Shown here: piece after piece, positions 34,514 to 45,130 of the stretch
Layout of the letters: each line of letters starts with the position of its first letter
How positions within the stretch are numbered: position 1 is the stretch's first letter
NCBI RefSeq assembly: GCF_900112255.1
Contig: NZ_FOLE01000001.1
Span: 62,001-126,000, forward strand
Direction of reading: 5' to 3'
Length of the DNA: 64,000 bases
DNA from: Flexibacter flexilis DSM 6793
GTDB lineage: Bacteria; Bacteroidota; Bacteroidia; Cytophagales; Flexibacteraceae
The notes under the pieces: model-generated
Seen by the model: only the letters and a program-made list of their open reading frames with translations
The model's database searches: none
Told to the model about the DNA's origin: nothing
Position numbers and translations under genes: made by a program

Positions 34514-37500
34514 ATGAAATTACCTGTTACCTTCATTACACGTAAGCAATTAGTTGCATTTCAAGAAATCCTACAAGAGCGCGACCGTTTACAAGCTGAA
34601 ACGGAAAAGGCCTCTGAGTTTATACAAAACATCAAGCAAGGAAAATTAGATGGGTCTTTTGACATAGAAGACCAGCAGCTAGATAGTGGCTTGGCTGCTG
34701 CGCTCATCAGCATGCAAGAGCAGATGCGCGATATTGCGCAATCAGAAAAAGAACGTAACTGGGCTACGGAGGGTCTGGCTAAGTTCGTGGATATTCTGCG
34801 CTCCAACAACGAGAATATCGAAATGCTCTACGACAATATCTTGGATAGCCTTGTCAATTATATTGGGGCAAATCAAGGTGCCTTGTTTTTGGCATTGCAC
34901 GAATCCAAAAGAGCAAAAACTGCCGAAAGAAAAAACGAGGCGGCTGACTCAGACGAGGAACTAACCGAAATCGAAGACGATATTTATTTGGAGTTGGTGG
35001 CGTGCTATGCCTACAGCAAAAAGAAGTTTTTACACAAACGTTTTGATATAGGCGAGGGATTGGCTGGTCAATGTTATTTGGAAAAAGATGCCATTTTCTT
35101 GACCGACGTGCCGCCAAGCTACGTGAATATTACCTCTGGTTTGGGCGAGGCTACACCGCGTTGCGTGTTAATTGTGCCGCTCAAGCTCAACGAAAAAATC
35201 TTTGGGGTACTGGAACTGGCCAGTTTCGAGATATTACCAAAATTCAAACGAGAGTTTGTAGAAAAATTGGGCGAAAGTATCGCCTCTACGATTTCTAATG
35301 CGCAGACCAACGAACGCACACGCCAATTGCTGCATATATCGCAGAAGCAGGCCGCAGATATGCGTGCTTCCGAAGAGGAAATGCGCCAAAACATGGAGGA
35401 ACTAACTACCACTCAAGAAGATATGCGCCGCAAAGAAATGGAATTGGCGGGCATGTTATCAGCCGTAAATTCTACACTCTGCACCGCAGAATTTAATATG
35501 CAAGGCTATGTGCTGGAGAGTAATCGGGCTTTTATGGATTTGCTGGATTATTCTTTGGAAGAAATAAAAGGCAAACATCATCGAATCTTCTTATCTAAAA
35601 GCGAGGCGGCTTCCGCAGATTATGCGCATTTCTGGAAAGAATTAGCCGCAGGCCACCAACAACATGGCGACTTTGTAAGGGTAAGCAAATACGGGGAAAC
35701 TCGTTGGCTAAAAGCTTCTTATACGCCCGTTCCAGATACAAATGGGCACTATTATAAGGTAATTAAACTCGCACAAGACATTACAGAACGTAAACTGGCC
35801 GAAATCGAAAGCAAACGTCTTTCGCTGGTGGCCAATAACACGGACAACTCTGTTGTCATTAGCGATGCCGATGGCCGTATTGAATATGTTAATTCGGGTT
35901 TTGAGAAAATGACGGGCTATAAATTGGCCGACGTGATTGGTAAAAAACCTGGTGCTTTTTTGCAAGGCGAACTCACGGACAAGAGTACAGTGGCGCGTAT
36001 TCGTCAGAAAATTACAGCACGTGAGTCTTTTTATGAAGAAATATTAAACTACGATAAAAACGGTCAAACGTACTGGATTTCACTTTCGGTAAACCCTATT
36101 TTTGATGAAGAAGACAAGCTCGTTAATTTTGTAGCGGTACAGACCAATATCAACAAAACCAAACAACAAGCCTTAGATTATCGCGGAAAATTACAGGCCA
36201 TAGACCGTGCTTATGGCGTAATGGAATTTGACCCAGAAGGCTATATTCTGGATGCAAACGAATTGGTTTTGCAGTTGCTGGGCTACGACATTGTTGACCT
36301 GAAAGGCCGACACCACCGTATGCTTGTCAAAGAAAAAGAAGCCCGTTCGGAAGCCTATAAAATCTTTTGGGACGCATTAGGCAATCGGGGCGAATATATA
36401 TCGGGGGAATATTGCCGCCTTACCAAAAATGGTGAAGAAGTTTGGTTTAAGGCCACTTATAGTGCCATATTGGGCTTAGACGGCAAGCCTGCCAAAATTG
36501 TTAATTATGTGCAAGATATTACGGAAGCTAAGAAATTAGCCATTGATATTCAGCTCCAAAACGAGCAAATGAAGGCGCAAGAAGAAGAACTTCTCCAGAA
36601 TATGGAAGAAGTAAAAGCCATTAATGATGAGGTGAAACGCCAAAGTACGGAGCTTCGTGGTATCAATAACGCGCTTAACAAAAACTTGTGCATTATTGAA
36701 CTGGACTCTAATGGTATGATCATTAATGCCAACCCTAATTTCCTAATGCTATTTGGCTATTCTTTGGAGGAACTTAAAGGCAAGCACCACCGCACTATTG
36801 TGTTTCCTGATTATGCCAAAAGCGAAGAATACATTCAGTTTTGGGCAGATTTGGCACGCGGACAAGCACGCGTTGGCGAAATGAAACGCATGGCGCGTGA
36901 TGGCTCTGAAATTTGGGTGAGTGCTTCTTACAATGCCATTCTGGACGACAATGGCCGCGTAGTCAAAATCGTTAAGTTTGCGCAAGACATCACGCAACGC
37001 AAGCGCATGGATTTGGATACCTCCTGCAAACTGGATGCCGTACAACGTGCGTATTGTGTTATTGAATTTGACACAAAAGGGAATGTCCTGACAGCTAATG
37101 AGAATTTCCTGAATGCGATGGGGTACATGTTACACGAGATTCAAGGCAGACATCATAGTATGTTCCTCACCGAAAACGAGCGTAACGATGACCGTTATTT
37201 ATCTTTTTGGGAAAGATTAGGAGAAAAAGGACAGTTTGTAATAGGAGAGTTTCAGCGTGTAACCAAAAGCGGCGAACACGTTTGGCTCAAAGCTACTTAC
37301 AGCCCCATTCTTGACCTTGACAAAAAGCCTTATAAGGTCGTAAAATATGCGCAAGACATCACCGCCGCCAAGCTACTGGAGTTTGCCAATCATCAGCAGG
37401 TAGAAGAGATTCGGGCTCAAGAAGAAGAGTTGCGCCAGAACATGGAAGAGTTGCAGGCCATCAACGAAGACGTAGAACGTCAAACCCTAGAGCTACGTGC

Positions 37501-38701
37501 CTTATCTCAAGCACTGAATACAACCGTAGCTACGATAGAATTTACGCCAGAAGGAAAAGTACTGACAGCCAACGAAAACTTTCTACAACTCATGGGCTAT
37601 CGCCTCGAAGAGATACAAGGCAAGCCACATAAACTTTTTGTAGATGGAGATTATGCGCGTAGTGGCGAATATGCTAAATTTTGGGATGATTTGGGATTAG
37701 GAAAAGCTCAAATTGGGGAAATGCGACGCATCACAAAAAGTGGTGCGGAAGTTTGGCTCAGTGCTTCTTATACGCCCGTAACCAATGACGAAGGCCAGAC
37801 ATTAAAGGTTATTAAATTTGCTCAAAATATCACAGACAAGAAAAAAGAAGCCCTTGATGTAAGTTGCCAACTCTCGGCCATAGACCGCGCCTATGCCATT
37901 ATCGAATTTGATACGGATGGTAACATCCTGAAAGCCAACGAAAACTTCTTGGAGGTAATGGAATATAGCCCTGTGGAAATTCAAGGTCGCCACCACCGTA
38001 TGTTTATCAGCGAAGCAGAACGTAACTCAGAAGAATATCGTGCGTTTTGGGAGCGTTTGGGCAAACGTGGAGAATTTATAGAAGGAGAATTTAAGCGAAT
38101 CAAAAAAGCGGGAGAAGTAGTTTGGCTCAAAGCCACCTATAACCCGATTCTGGATTTAAAGGGACACCCCTACAAAGTGGTAAAATATGCACAAGATATC
38201 ACTGCTTCTAAGCAATTAGAAATACAAGCCCAACAGCAATTTGAGGAGCTACAAGCCCAAGAAGAAGAATTGCGCCAAAATCTCGAAGAATTGGAGGCGA
38301 TTCAGGAATCAGTGTTGGAAAAGCAACGTGAAGTTGAAAGCATTGCACGCAAGTACGAACAGATTTTGGAGGGTTGTGCCGATGCAGTGGTAATGATAGA
38401 CCAAATCGGCACTATATTGTTCTTCAACGCCTCCGCCGAAAGTCTGTGGGGCTACCAAAGACAAGAGGTGATAGGACAAAACGTGCGTATGCTGATGGGA
38501 ACAGAACATTCTATCAAGCACGATAGCTATTTGCAAAACTACCACCGCACAGGTCAAGCCAAAGTAATCGGCAAAGGTCGCAAGGTAGATGCTTTGCGCA
38601 AAGATGGTAGCAGCGTTCCAATTTTACTTACATTGAGTGAAGCTAAAATATCTGATAATGAGTCTATATTTACATCATTTATCAAAGATTTACGCGAGTA
38701 A
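34514..38701 (+). CDS. GAF plus eight-PAS sensory protein without an output domain
   Basis: A soluble protein of 1395 residues. A GAF domain spans about 100-265 (ANQGALFLALHE ... FDIGEGLAGQCYLEKDAIFLTDVP ... GVLELASF). Eight PAS domains follow from about 310 to the end, most ending in the PAC motif Y-K-V-V-K-Y-A-Q-D-I-T as in heme/FAD PAS proteins. QAQEEELRQN-type coiled segments separate some of them. Modules PAS4-PAS5 and PAS6-PAS7 are tandem duplicates with an exact 840-bp period (matching coil positions at 36575, 37415 and 38255). No kinase, GGDEF, EAL, HTH or methyl-accepting domain follows PAS8. It may be a scaffold or input subunit. An upstream ATG at 34442 would add 24 residues; the start is uncertain. 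Confidence 0.8.
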   Translation: MKLPVTFITRKQLVAFQEILQERDRLQAETEKASEFIQNIKQGKLDGSFDIEDQQLDSGLAAALISMQEQMRDIAQSEKERNWATEGLAKFVDILRSNNENIEMLYDNILDSLVNYIGANQGALFLALHESKRAKTAERKNEAADSDEELTEIEDDIYLELVACYAYSKKKFLHKRFDIGEGLAGQCYLEKDAIFLTDVPPSYVNITSGLGEATPRCVLIVPLKLNEKIFGVLELASFEILPKFKREFVEKLGESIASTISNAQTNERTRQLLHISQKQAADMRASEEEMRQNMEELTTTQEDMRRKEMELAGMLSAVNSTLCTAEFNMQGYVLESNRAFMDLLDYSLEEIKGKHHRIFLSKSEAASADYAHFWKELAAGHQQHGDFVRVSKYGETRWLKASYTPVPDTNGHYYKVIKLAQDITERKLAEIESKRLSLVANNTDNSVVISDADGRIEYVNSGFEKMTGYKLADVIGKKPGAFLQGELTDKSTVARIRQKITARESFYEEILNYDKNGQTYWISLSVNPIFDEEDKLVNFVAVQTNINKTKQQALDYRGKLQAIDRAYGVMEFDPEGYILDANELVLQLLGYDIVDLKGRHHRMLVKEKEARSEAYKIFWDALGNRGEYISGEYCRLTKNGEEVWFKATYSAILGLDGKPAKIVNYVQDITEAKKLAIDIQLQNEQMKAQEEELLQNMEEVKAINDEVKRQSTELRGINNALNKNLCIIELDSNGMIINANPNFLMLFGYSLEELKGKHHRTIVFPDYAKSEEYIQFWADLARGQARVGEMKRMARDGSEIWVSASYNAILDDNGRVVKIVKFAQDITQRKRMDLDTSCKLDAVQRAYCVIEFDTKGNVLTANENFLNAMGYMLHEIQGRHHSMFLTENERNDDRYLSFWERLGEKGQFVIGEFQRVTKSGEHVWLKATYSPILDLDKKPYKVVKYAQDITAAKLLEFANHQQVEEIRAQEEELRQNMEELQAINEDVERQTLELRALSQALNTTVATIEFTPEGKVLTANENFLQLMGYRLEEIQGKPHKLFVDGDYARSGEYAKFWDDLGLGKAQIGEMRRITKSGAEVWLSASYTPVTNDEGQTLKVIKFAQNITDKKKEALDVSCQLSAIDRAYAIIEFDTDGNILKANENFLEVMEYSPVEIQGRHHRMFISEAERNSEEYRAFWERLGKRGEFIEGEFKRIKKAGEVVWLKATYNPILDLKGHPYKVVKYAQDITASKQLEIQAQQQFEELQAQEEELRQNLEELEAIQESVLEKQREVESIARKYEQILEGCADAVVMIDQIGTILFFNASAESLWGYQRQEVIGQNVRMLMGTEHSIKHDSYLQNYHRTGQAKVIGKGRKVDALRKDGSSVPILLTLSEAKISDNESIFTSFIKDLRE

Positions 38702-38846
38702 TGACGCACCGTTTTAGTATTTTCTTGCCAAGAGCATACTTAAAAAAATAAAATTTTTCTTGAATTTTATGAGATTGCTCATTACTTTTGTAGCATTAGT
38801 GTTTGTTTAGTTGTTTTAAGTATTAGTAGTTAATTGTTTAACGAAT

Positions 38847-38882
38847 AACAATCCATCTTCCATGAAGGTGGATTGTTTTTTT
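38847..38882 (+). terminator. hairpin terminator after the eight-PAS gene
   Basis: AACAATCCATCTTC pairs with GAAGGTGGATTGTT around a CAT loop, followed by a T7 run. It lies 145 bp after the stop codon, with an AT-rich stretch between. Confidence 0.8.
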
Positions 38883-38989
38883 GTATAGCTCCCCAAATGC
38901 CTTGCTACCAGTAAAGAATATAATAGGCTTGGCAATTCAATTAACAATCCCTACCTTTCGCGGCATTCTGGTTATTTTTTGATGGTCTG

Positions 38990-39316
38990 ATGGCTCAAAA
39001 ACCTACATTTTCAATCTTACAGACCTTGCGTCAACGTTGGGGCGTATCTTCTGTCGGGCAAGTGCTTGTCATTTTGCTAGTGTTTGCGTGTACAGGCTTT
39101 TCGGTAATGTATTTGAAACGATGGGCTTTTGCTCAGTTGGCATTTAATGAGAATACCTTTTGGCTTTGGCGCGTGATAGCCTTTTTCGCAGTGCTAATGG
39201 CCTACCAAATTATTTTGTTAGCCTATGGCACATTATTTGGGCAATTTCAATTTTTTTGGAATTTTGAAAAGCGAATGGTGCGGCGTATTGCCTCATGGTT
39301 TGGCATAAAAAAATAA
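38990..39316 (+). CDS. DUF6787 family small membrane protein
   Basis: A 108-residue protein with two hydrophobic segments. LRQRWGVSSVGQVLVILLVFACTGFSVMYLKR and AYQIILLAYGTLFGQFQFFWNFEKRMVRR match a conserved Bacteroidota family of unknown function (DUF6787), with the F-G-Q-F-x-F-F-W-x-F-E-K motif at the end. It is 273 bp upstream of lnt; the gap holds only AT-rich sequence. Confidence 0.75.
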   Translation: MAQKPTFSILQTLRQRWGVSSVGQVLVILLVFACTGFSVMYLKRWAFAQLAFNENTFWLWRVIAFFAVLMAYQIILLAYGTLFGQFQFFWNFEKRMVRRIASWFGIKK

Positions 39317-39588
39317 CCCAAACAACTTCTTTTATTTCAGCAACTTACGGCATATTTCACCAATACAATTCACCTAGAAATAACACTTTTGTATTAGTTT
39401 TCTATGTGGCTATACCGCATTCGGCATATCCCAAAAATATTTTTTTGAGGCTCTCCCCTACCCAACGATATCACAACATTAGGAAGAATCTTTATTTTGT
39501 TTAAATTTTCAAACTAAAGTAATATTTTCGTCAAAAAACAAATTTCATTACAAGACCGCACCAAACAAACATTATAAATTGTAGTTTA

Positions 39589-41241
39589 GTGGGCTGCTTC
39601 AAGCTATTTTTTAACAAAATCAATACTAATAATAAATTTACAGTGCAAGTTTTAAATAAAATCCCGTTGTGGCTCTTGGCAGTGCTGGGAGCAGTGTTAT
39701 TGTGGGCTGGTTGGCCTATGTCGCCTTTGCCTATTTTTTTGGCCGTAGGCTGGATTCCATTACTCATGGCCGAACAGCGCATAGCCGAAAACGACTATCA
39801 AGGCCGCAAAGGTTGGCGATTTTGGCGCATTACTTATTTGTTTTTGTTGGTCTGGAACGCCCTTACTACGTGGTGGATTTGGCACGCTTCGGAGGCTGGC
39901 GGCGTGTTTGCGATTTTAGCGAATGCCGCTTTGCAAAGTATTCCCGTGGCGGCGGCGCGTTGGAGCAAGAACCGTTTGGGCAATCCTGATTGGGCGATTT
40001 GGTTGCTGCCAGCCTACTGGATTGCCTTTGAATATTTGCACTTGAATTGGGATTTGTCGTGGTCGTGGCTTACGCTCGGCAACGGTTTGGCCTATTGGCC
40101 AGTGTTGGCACAATGGTACGAATATACGGGAGCATTGGGCGGTTCGTTATGGATTTTGAGCCTTAATATCCTGATTTTCAAAATATTTTTTGCTAAAGAA
40201 AAACCCAAAACAAGCCATTGGCTGACGACGACGGCAGTATTAATCGTGCCTGTACTATTTTCTGCGTTTTTGTATTATTCTTACAAAACTCCTGAACAGC
40301 AAGCCGAAGTAGTGGTAATTCAACCAAACATTGACCCATACACCGAAAAGTTTGCAGACAGCCCTAATTTCATTCCGTTGGAAGAACAAATCGCGCGTTT
40401 TATTCAGCTTTCAGAAGAAAAAATAACGCTCCAAACGCAATGGGTACTTTGGCCCGAAACGGCAGTAGATGCATTGGTGGGAGAAGAAAATATTGAAAAT
40501 GAGGCGATTATTCAGCAAATACAGGAACAATTTTTAAAGCGTTACCCACACGTACATTTACTTACGGGCATCACCAGTTACAAGTTGTATGAAGATGCAT
40601 CGACCTCACCCACAGCGCGTTATAAAGCTGGTATCGGCCACTATGACGTATTCAATACGGCACTGCATTTGCAATACGGCAAACCGACACAGATTTACCA
40701 TAAATCCAAACTCGTGCCTGGGGTGGAACAAATGCCATATCCTGCGGTTTTTAAGTTTCTGATGAGTTTTGTAATAGATTTGGGTGGCACGTCGGGCGGC
40801 ATGGGCAGCCAAAGTACACGCACGGCCTTTGCTACGCCCGCTTCTGTGGTCGCGCCTGTGATTTGTTATGAATCCATTTACGGCGATTTTACGACGGGTT
40901 TTATGCGTGATGGGGCTAATTTTATTGGCATTATTACCAATGATGGTTGGTGGAAAAACTCACCAGGCCATCGCCAGCATTGGGCTTATGCTTCGCTGCG
41001 AGCCATCGAAAACCGCCGCGATATTGCGCGTTGTGCCAATACTGGTATTTCGGGGTTTGTAACGGGCAGAGGCGACCGCCAACAAGCAACAGCCTACTGG
41101 ACGCAAGCCGTACTTTCTAAGCAAATAAAATTAAACAACGATAAAACATTGTACACGCGTTTTGGAGACTACATTGGTATTCTGGCGGCAGTGGCTACAT
41201 TCGGATTATTTTTATTTTCTTTGGTCAAAACCAAACACTAA
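39589..41241 (+). CDS. lnt: apolipoprotein N-acyltransferase
   Basis: A 550-residue protein with an N-terminal block of about six to seven helices and a C-terminal nitrilase domain. The catalytic triad is visible: Glu290 in LWPETAVD, Lys372 in YHKSKLVPG and Cys426 in VICYESIYG. NDGWWKNSPGHRQHWAYASLRAIENRR is the following conserved region. Lnt adds the third acyl chain to mature lipoproteins on the periplasmic face of the inner membrane. No ATG is available; GTG at 39589 is used and GTG at 39643 is an alternative start. Together with lgt and local lipoproteins it points to a triacylated lipoprotein route. Confidence 0.92.
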   Translation: MGCFKLFFNKINTNNKFTVQVLNKIPLWLLAVLGAVLLWAGWPMSPLPIFLAVGWIPLLMAEQRIAENDYQGRKGWRFWRITYLFLLVWNALTTWWIWHASEAGGVFAILANAALQSIPVAAARWSKNRLGNPDWAIWLLPAYWIAFEYLHLNWDLSWSWLTLGNGLAYWPVLAQWYEYTGALGGSLWILSLNILIFKIFFAKEKPKTSHWLTTTAVLIVPVLFSAFLYYSYKTPEQQAEVVVIQPNIDPYTEKFADSPNFIPLEEQIARFIQLSEEKITLQTQWVLWPETAVDALVGEENIENEAIIQQIQEQFLKRYPHVHLLTGITSYKLYEDASTSPTARYKAGIGHYDVFNTALHLQYGKPTQIYHKSKLVPGVEQMPYPAVFKFLMSFVIDLGGTSGGMGSQSTRTAFATPASVVAPVICYESIYGDFTTGFMRDGANFIGIITNDGWWKNSPGHRQHWAYASLRAIENRRDIARCANTGISGFVTGRGDRQQATAYWTQAVLSKQIKLNNDKTLYTRFGDYIGILAAVATFGLFLFSLVKTKH

Positions 41242-41270
41242 CCAACCCAACTAAACCTTCTCTCCTTACA

Positions 41271-41657
41271 ATGAAAAAAGATACTTTGATTTTTGTAGCC
41301 GACGATGACAGGATCATACTTACAGCGATTACGCGTTATTTACACAAAAAAGGCTTCACGAATATCAAATCGTTTACAAATAAGCAAGATAGCCTTCTTT
41401 CTTTAGTGCAAGAGCAACCCCAATTATGTATTATTGATTATCTGCTAGGGGAAGAAAATGGCTGGGAGCTTTGCAAAGAAATACAACATATCGTCCCGAC
41501 GGCAACCATGGTACTGCTTAGTGGCCAAGACGATGTGAGGCTGACGTTTCAGTTTATCCGTGAAGGACTTCGGCACTACATTGCCAAAGATGAAACAATG
41601 TTTGATACGTTAGATGAGATTTTGCAACAACTCTGTTTTTACAATACACACAATTAA
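41271..41657 (+). CDS. single-domain response regulator
   Basis: A 128-residue receiver domain without an output domain. FVADDDRII gives the acidic pocket, Asp56 in CIIDYLLG is the phosphoacceptor, Ser in MVLLSGQDD and Lys in YIAKDE complete the active site. It lies 29 bp after lnt and 7 bp before the hybrid histidine kinase gene, so it is the likely phosphorelay partner of that kinase, receiving phosphate from its HPt domain. The output must be through protein contact (CheY/Spo0F-like). Confidence 0.88.
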   Translation: MKKDTLIFVADDDRIILTAITRYLHKKGFTNIKSFTNKQDSLLSLVQEQPQLCIIDYLLGEENGWELCKEIQHIVPTATMVLLSGQDDVRLTFQFIREGLRHYIAKDETMFDTLDEILQQLCFYNTHN

Positions 41658-41664
41658 CTAACCA

Positions 41665-44600
41665 ATGATCGAAGAACAACAATATTCACCGTCGAGCCGC
41701 ATAACCAGAGCGTATATTTTGAGCTTTCTGTTGATCGCTTTCTTTGCGCTATGTGGTTGGTGGTTGGTGGAGTATTTGTTGAGCAATACGGCACACGATA
41801 GCACTGTTATCAATATTGCGGGGCGGCAACGAATGTTAAGCCAAAGCATTACTAAAAATATTGTTTTATTAAGCCAAAATGCAGAAAATAATTTCCTCAT
41901 AACCAACGAACTAGCAACAAACACAAAGCAGTTTAGGAAAGCACATCAATTATTAACTCAAGATATGCCTCATTCCTCTGCAGAAATCCGTGATTTATTC
42001 AGGCAACTTGAGTCAAATTATCAGGTCATTAGTAAATGTGCCGAGCAATCAATACAAAATCCCAAGCAGGCAGGACAGGTTTTACAAAAAATATCGCAAG
42101 CCGAAAAACCTTTTTTGCGAACAATGGACTTGATTACGAACCAATTCGAGCGGGACAACAAAATAAAGTTAGAAAAGCTCGAACGTATCGAATTACTGTT
42201 ATTGGTCATTACATTGGTTACTATTGCCTTTGAGGTGGGCTATGTTTTTTATCCATTAACCAAAAAATTAGATATATATTGGAGAGAAATAATCTTATCC
42301 AACCACAAACTCAACAGCATCAATACGGAGTTGGAGGAAATGACCAACGCCCAAAAAGAAATGGAAGTGTATATCGAAAATACACTTTTACAACTTCAGG
42401 CCGTGTTGGATTCGGCTACCGAAACGCTGATTATCAGCACTAATTTGCGTGGGGAAATTATTTTTTTTAATAAAGGGGCTGAAAAAATATTGGGCTATGA
42501 GGCAGAGGAAATTATACGGAAACAAACGCCTCTTTTTTTCCATGACACCAAAGAAGTTGCCATTTATCGGCGTGAACTGGAAACTGAATTTGACAAAACC
42601 CTAACAGCCCTAGATACACTTACTTTTAAAGCCAAACAAGGCGTACCCGAAAGCCGTACATGGACATACAAAGCCAAAGGAGGACGCAACGTTTTGGTGA
42701 GGGCTAATATTACCTGTATTTATAACGCCCAAGGCAGACTGACGGGATTTTTGTGGAGTGGCTCGGACATCACCGACGACCACAAAACCAATATTGCTTT
42801 AGAAGCACAACAAAAACTTATTTCGGCCATTACCGAAACAATGCCCGACATTTTGTATGTATTTGACATTCAAACGAAATCAGCCATTTACATTAACCAA
42901 GAAGTAAAAAATATTTTGGGCTATGAGCCGAAGGATATTTTGGAAATGGGTTCTGCCATGACCGAAACCATTATCTATTCGCAGGACTTGTACCTGATGC
43001 TCAAGCATTACAGACTTTTGGGAAAAAACAGGCATATCAATACCAGAGGCTTTAATGTGCGAGCTGTCCATAAAAAAGGCGATGTAATTTGGTTGCATTT
43101 GCGCAGCGCGGTGTTTTCTAAAGATGTCAACGGCAACGTAACCCAAATTATTTGCATTGCCCAAGACATCAGCGAAATGCAATGGGCCGCCGAACGCCTC
43201 GCCGAGCGCGAACAACAATATCGTTTGGCTCTGTCTGCGGCAAATGATGGCATTTGGGATTATAACCTCAAAACCAGAGAGTTATATTTTTCTCCGCGTT
43301 GGAAAGAAATGTTGGGCTACACAGAATCCGAATTTCCGAATACTTATGAGGCTTGTTTTGCTGCGCTTTTGCCCGAAGATGCTGAATTTGCAATACAAAC
43401 ACTCACCGACTTTTTGAAAGGCAATAGCCCCGACTTTAAAATTATTACACGATTCAGACACAAAGACGGCTCTGTGCTGCATATTTTGGCGCGTGCCATT
43501 GCTATCCGCGACGAGAGTGGCCGCACGATTCGCGCCATCGGTGCTAACACAGATATTACGGAAGTAAAACGCACAGAAGAAGCACTCATTAAGGCCAAAG
43601 AAGAAGCTTTGCAACTAGCCAAAGCCAAACAAATGTTCCTCTCGACCATGAGCCACGAGATGCGAACGCCGATGAACGCCGTCATTGGGATTACGCATTT
43701 GCTCCAACAAGAAAACCCGCAACCCAACCAGATTGAAAATCTCAAAACATTACGTTTTGCGGCTGAAAATCTGCTGGTTATCATCAACGATATTTTGGAT
43801 TTTAGTAAAATTGAGGCAGGCAAAATCACCTTTGATTCTTCGCCATTCAATATTCACGAACTTATTTTGGGAATTAAAAAATCATTTGATTATCAGGCCA
43901 ACGCCAAAGGAATTGAGCTTAATTATTTGATTGACCCAATGATTCCGCCAATGCTATTGGGCGACTCCGTTCGGCTGGGACAAGTGATTACCAATTTAGT
44001 AGGTAACGCCATTAAGTTTACGCAAGAAGGAGCTGTAAACATGTTGCTTACCTGCCAAAACAAAACAGACGATACAATTAACATTGAATTTGCGATAAGC
44101 GATACAGGTATTGGCATTGCCGCAGACCAACTCGACCATATTTTTGATAGCTTTACACAGGCCAGTTCGGACACAACCCGTAAATTTGGCGGTACGGGTT
44201 TGGGCTTGGCCATTACGCGCCGCCTTTTACAACTTCAACACAGCGATATTCTGGTAACCAGTGAATTAGGTGCTGGTTCTGTTTTTTCATTCAAACTAAC
44301 ATTTAGCGTGCATCATCAAAAAGAAAACGAAGCCAACACCCCAAATACAGAAATAGAAATTCCGTTGGAGGGATTACAAATTTTGTTGGTAGAAGACAAC
44401 GAAGTAAACCGTATGATTGCCATTAAGTTTCTCTCGCGCTGGGGCGTACAAACCGACTCCGCCGAAAATGGCATGATTGGCGTAGAAAAAGCCCAACAAA
44501 AGAAATACGACATTATTCTGATGGATTTGCAAATGCCCGAAATGGACGGAATCGAAGCCACACAACACATTCGGCAAGACGCTAATTGCCCCAATCAACA

Positions 44601-45084
44601 AACGCCCATTATTGCGCTGTCTGCTGCATCCATTGACGAGATAGCCGAACAAGTACAATCTTCGGCCATGAACGATTATATCAGTAAGCCTTTCAACCCT
44701 AAGGATTTGCGTAGCAAAATAACCCTCTACGCCCAAATAGCCATGACCAAAAACGTAATAAATACCGAACGCCTCACCGAATTTTCGGTCGGAAATCCGC
44801 AGTTTGTGAAGCAGTTGCAGAAATTATATTTTGATACTTTCTCCGAATTTGAACAAAAACTTTCCGCCGTTGTGGCCGAAAAAGATGCCAAACAAATTCG
44901 ATTTATGGCACACAAAATAAAACCTTCGGTCAAAATGCTTCAGATAGAAGGCTTTGAAGAGTTGGAAGAAGCCTTAGCCAATGCCATCGAACAAAACCCA
45001 GATTCAGAATTGGTAGAGCAGAAACACAAAGAACTCTGCACGCTTTGCCAAAAAGTAGTACAAGAACTGAAAGAAAGTTTATAA
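41665..45084 (+). CDS. hybrid histidine kinase with PilJ-like sensor, PAS, receiver and HPt domains
   Basis: 1139 residues. A transmembrane segment near 12-35 is followed by a PilJ-type periplasmic sensor (VINIAGRQRMLSQSITKNIVLL) and a second segment near 175-195. Three PAS domains lie at about 245-375, 385-505 and 515-640. The HisKA motif STMSHEMRTPMNAVIG carries His664; the ATPase domain shows NLVGNAIKFTQEG, DTGIGIA and GTGLGLAIT. A receiver with Asp954 (MDLQMPEMDG) and a C-terminal HPt domain with His1083 (MAHKIKPSVKML) complete the phosphorelay. The PilJ-type input in related kinases binds nitrate or small ligands. It forms an operon with the receiver gene 7 bp upstream. Confidence 0.9.
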   Translation: MIEEQQYSPSSRITRAYILSFLLIAFFALCGWWLVEYLLSNTAHDSTVINIAGRQRMLSQSITKNIVLLSQNAENNFLITNELATNTKQFRKAHQLLTQDMPHSSAEIRDLFRQLESNYQVISKCAEQSIQNPKQAGQVLQKISQAEKPFLRTMDLITNQFERDNKIKLEKLERIELLLLVITLVTIAFEVGYVFYPLTKKLDIYWREIILSNHKLNSINTELEEMTNAQKEMEVYIENTLLQLQAVLDSATETLIISTNLRGEIIFFNKGAEKILGYEAEEIIRKQTPLFFHDTKEVAIYRRELETEFDKTLTALDTLTFKAKQGVPESRTWTYKAKGGRNVLVRANITCIYNAQGRLTGFLWSGSDITDDHKTNIALEAQQKLISAITETMPDILYVFDIQTKSAIYINQEVKNILGYEPKDILEMGSAMTETIIYSQDLYLMLKHYRLLGKNRHINTRGFNVRAVHKKGDVIWLHLRSAVFSKDVNGNVTQIICIAQDISEMQWAAERLAEREQQYRLALSAANDGIWDYNLKTRELYFSPRWKEMLGYTESEFPNTYEACFAALLPEDAEFAIQTLTDFLKGNSPDFKIITRFRHKDGSVLHILARAIAIRDESGRTIRAIGANTDITEVKRTEEALIKAKEEALQLAKAKQMFLSTMSHEMRTPMNAVIGITHLLQQENPQPNQIENLKTLRFAAENLLVIINDILDFSKIEAGKITFDSSPFNIHELILGIKKSFDYQANAKGIELNYLIDPMIPPMLLGDSVRLGQVITNLVGNAIKFTQEGAVNMLLTCQNKTDDTINIEFAISDTGIGIAADQLDHIFDSFTQASSDTTRKFGGTGLGLAITRRLLQLQHSDILVTSELGAGSVFSFKLTFSVHHQKENEANTPNTEIEIPLEGLQILLVEDNEVNRMIAIKFLSRWGVQTDSAENGMIGVEKAQQKKYDIILMDLQMPEMDGIEATQHIRQDANCPNQQTPIIALSAASIDEIAEQVQSSAMNDYISKPFNPKDLRSKITLYAQIAMTKNVINTERLTEFSVGNPQFVKQLQKLYFDTFSEFEQKLSAVVAEKDAKQIRFMAHKIKPSVKMLQIEGFEELEEALANAIEQNPDSELVEQKHKELCTLCQKVVQELKESL

Positions 45085-45099
45085 AAAATTGCCTTAACC

Positions 45100-45130
45100 A
45101 ACGCTTGTGAAAATTCACAGGCGTTTTTTT
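45100..45130 (+). terminator. hairpin terminator after the hybrid kinase gene
   Basis: AACGCTTGTGAA pairs with TTCACAGGCGTT (one wobble) around a 2-nt loop, then a run of seven T. Confidence 0.75.

Noticed and set aside
34514-38701. The 840-bp repeat as a possible assembly artefact
   Set aside because: The copies have diverged at many positions in both DNA and protein, as expected of old duplications rather than a misassembly.
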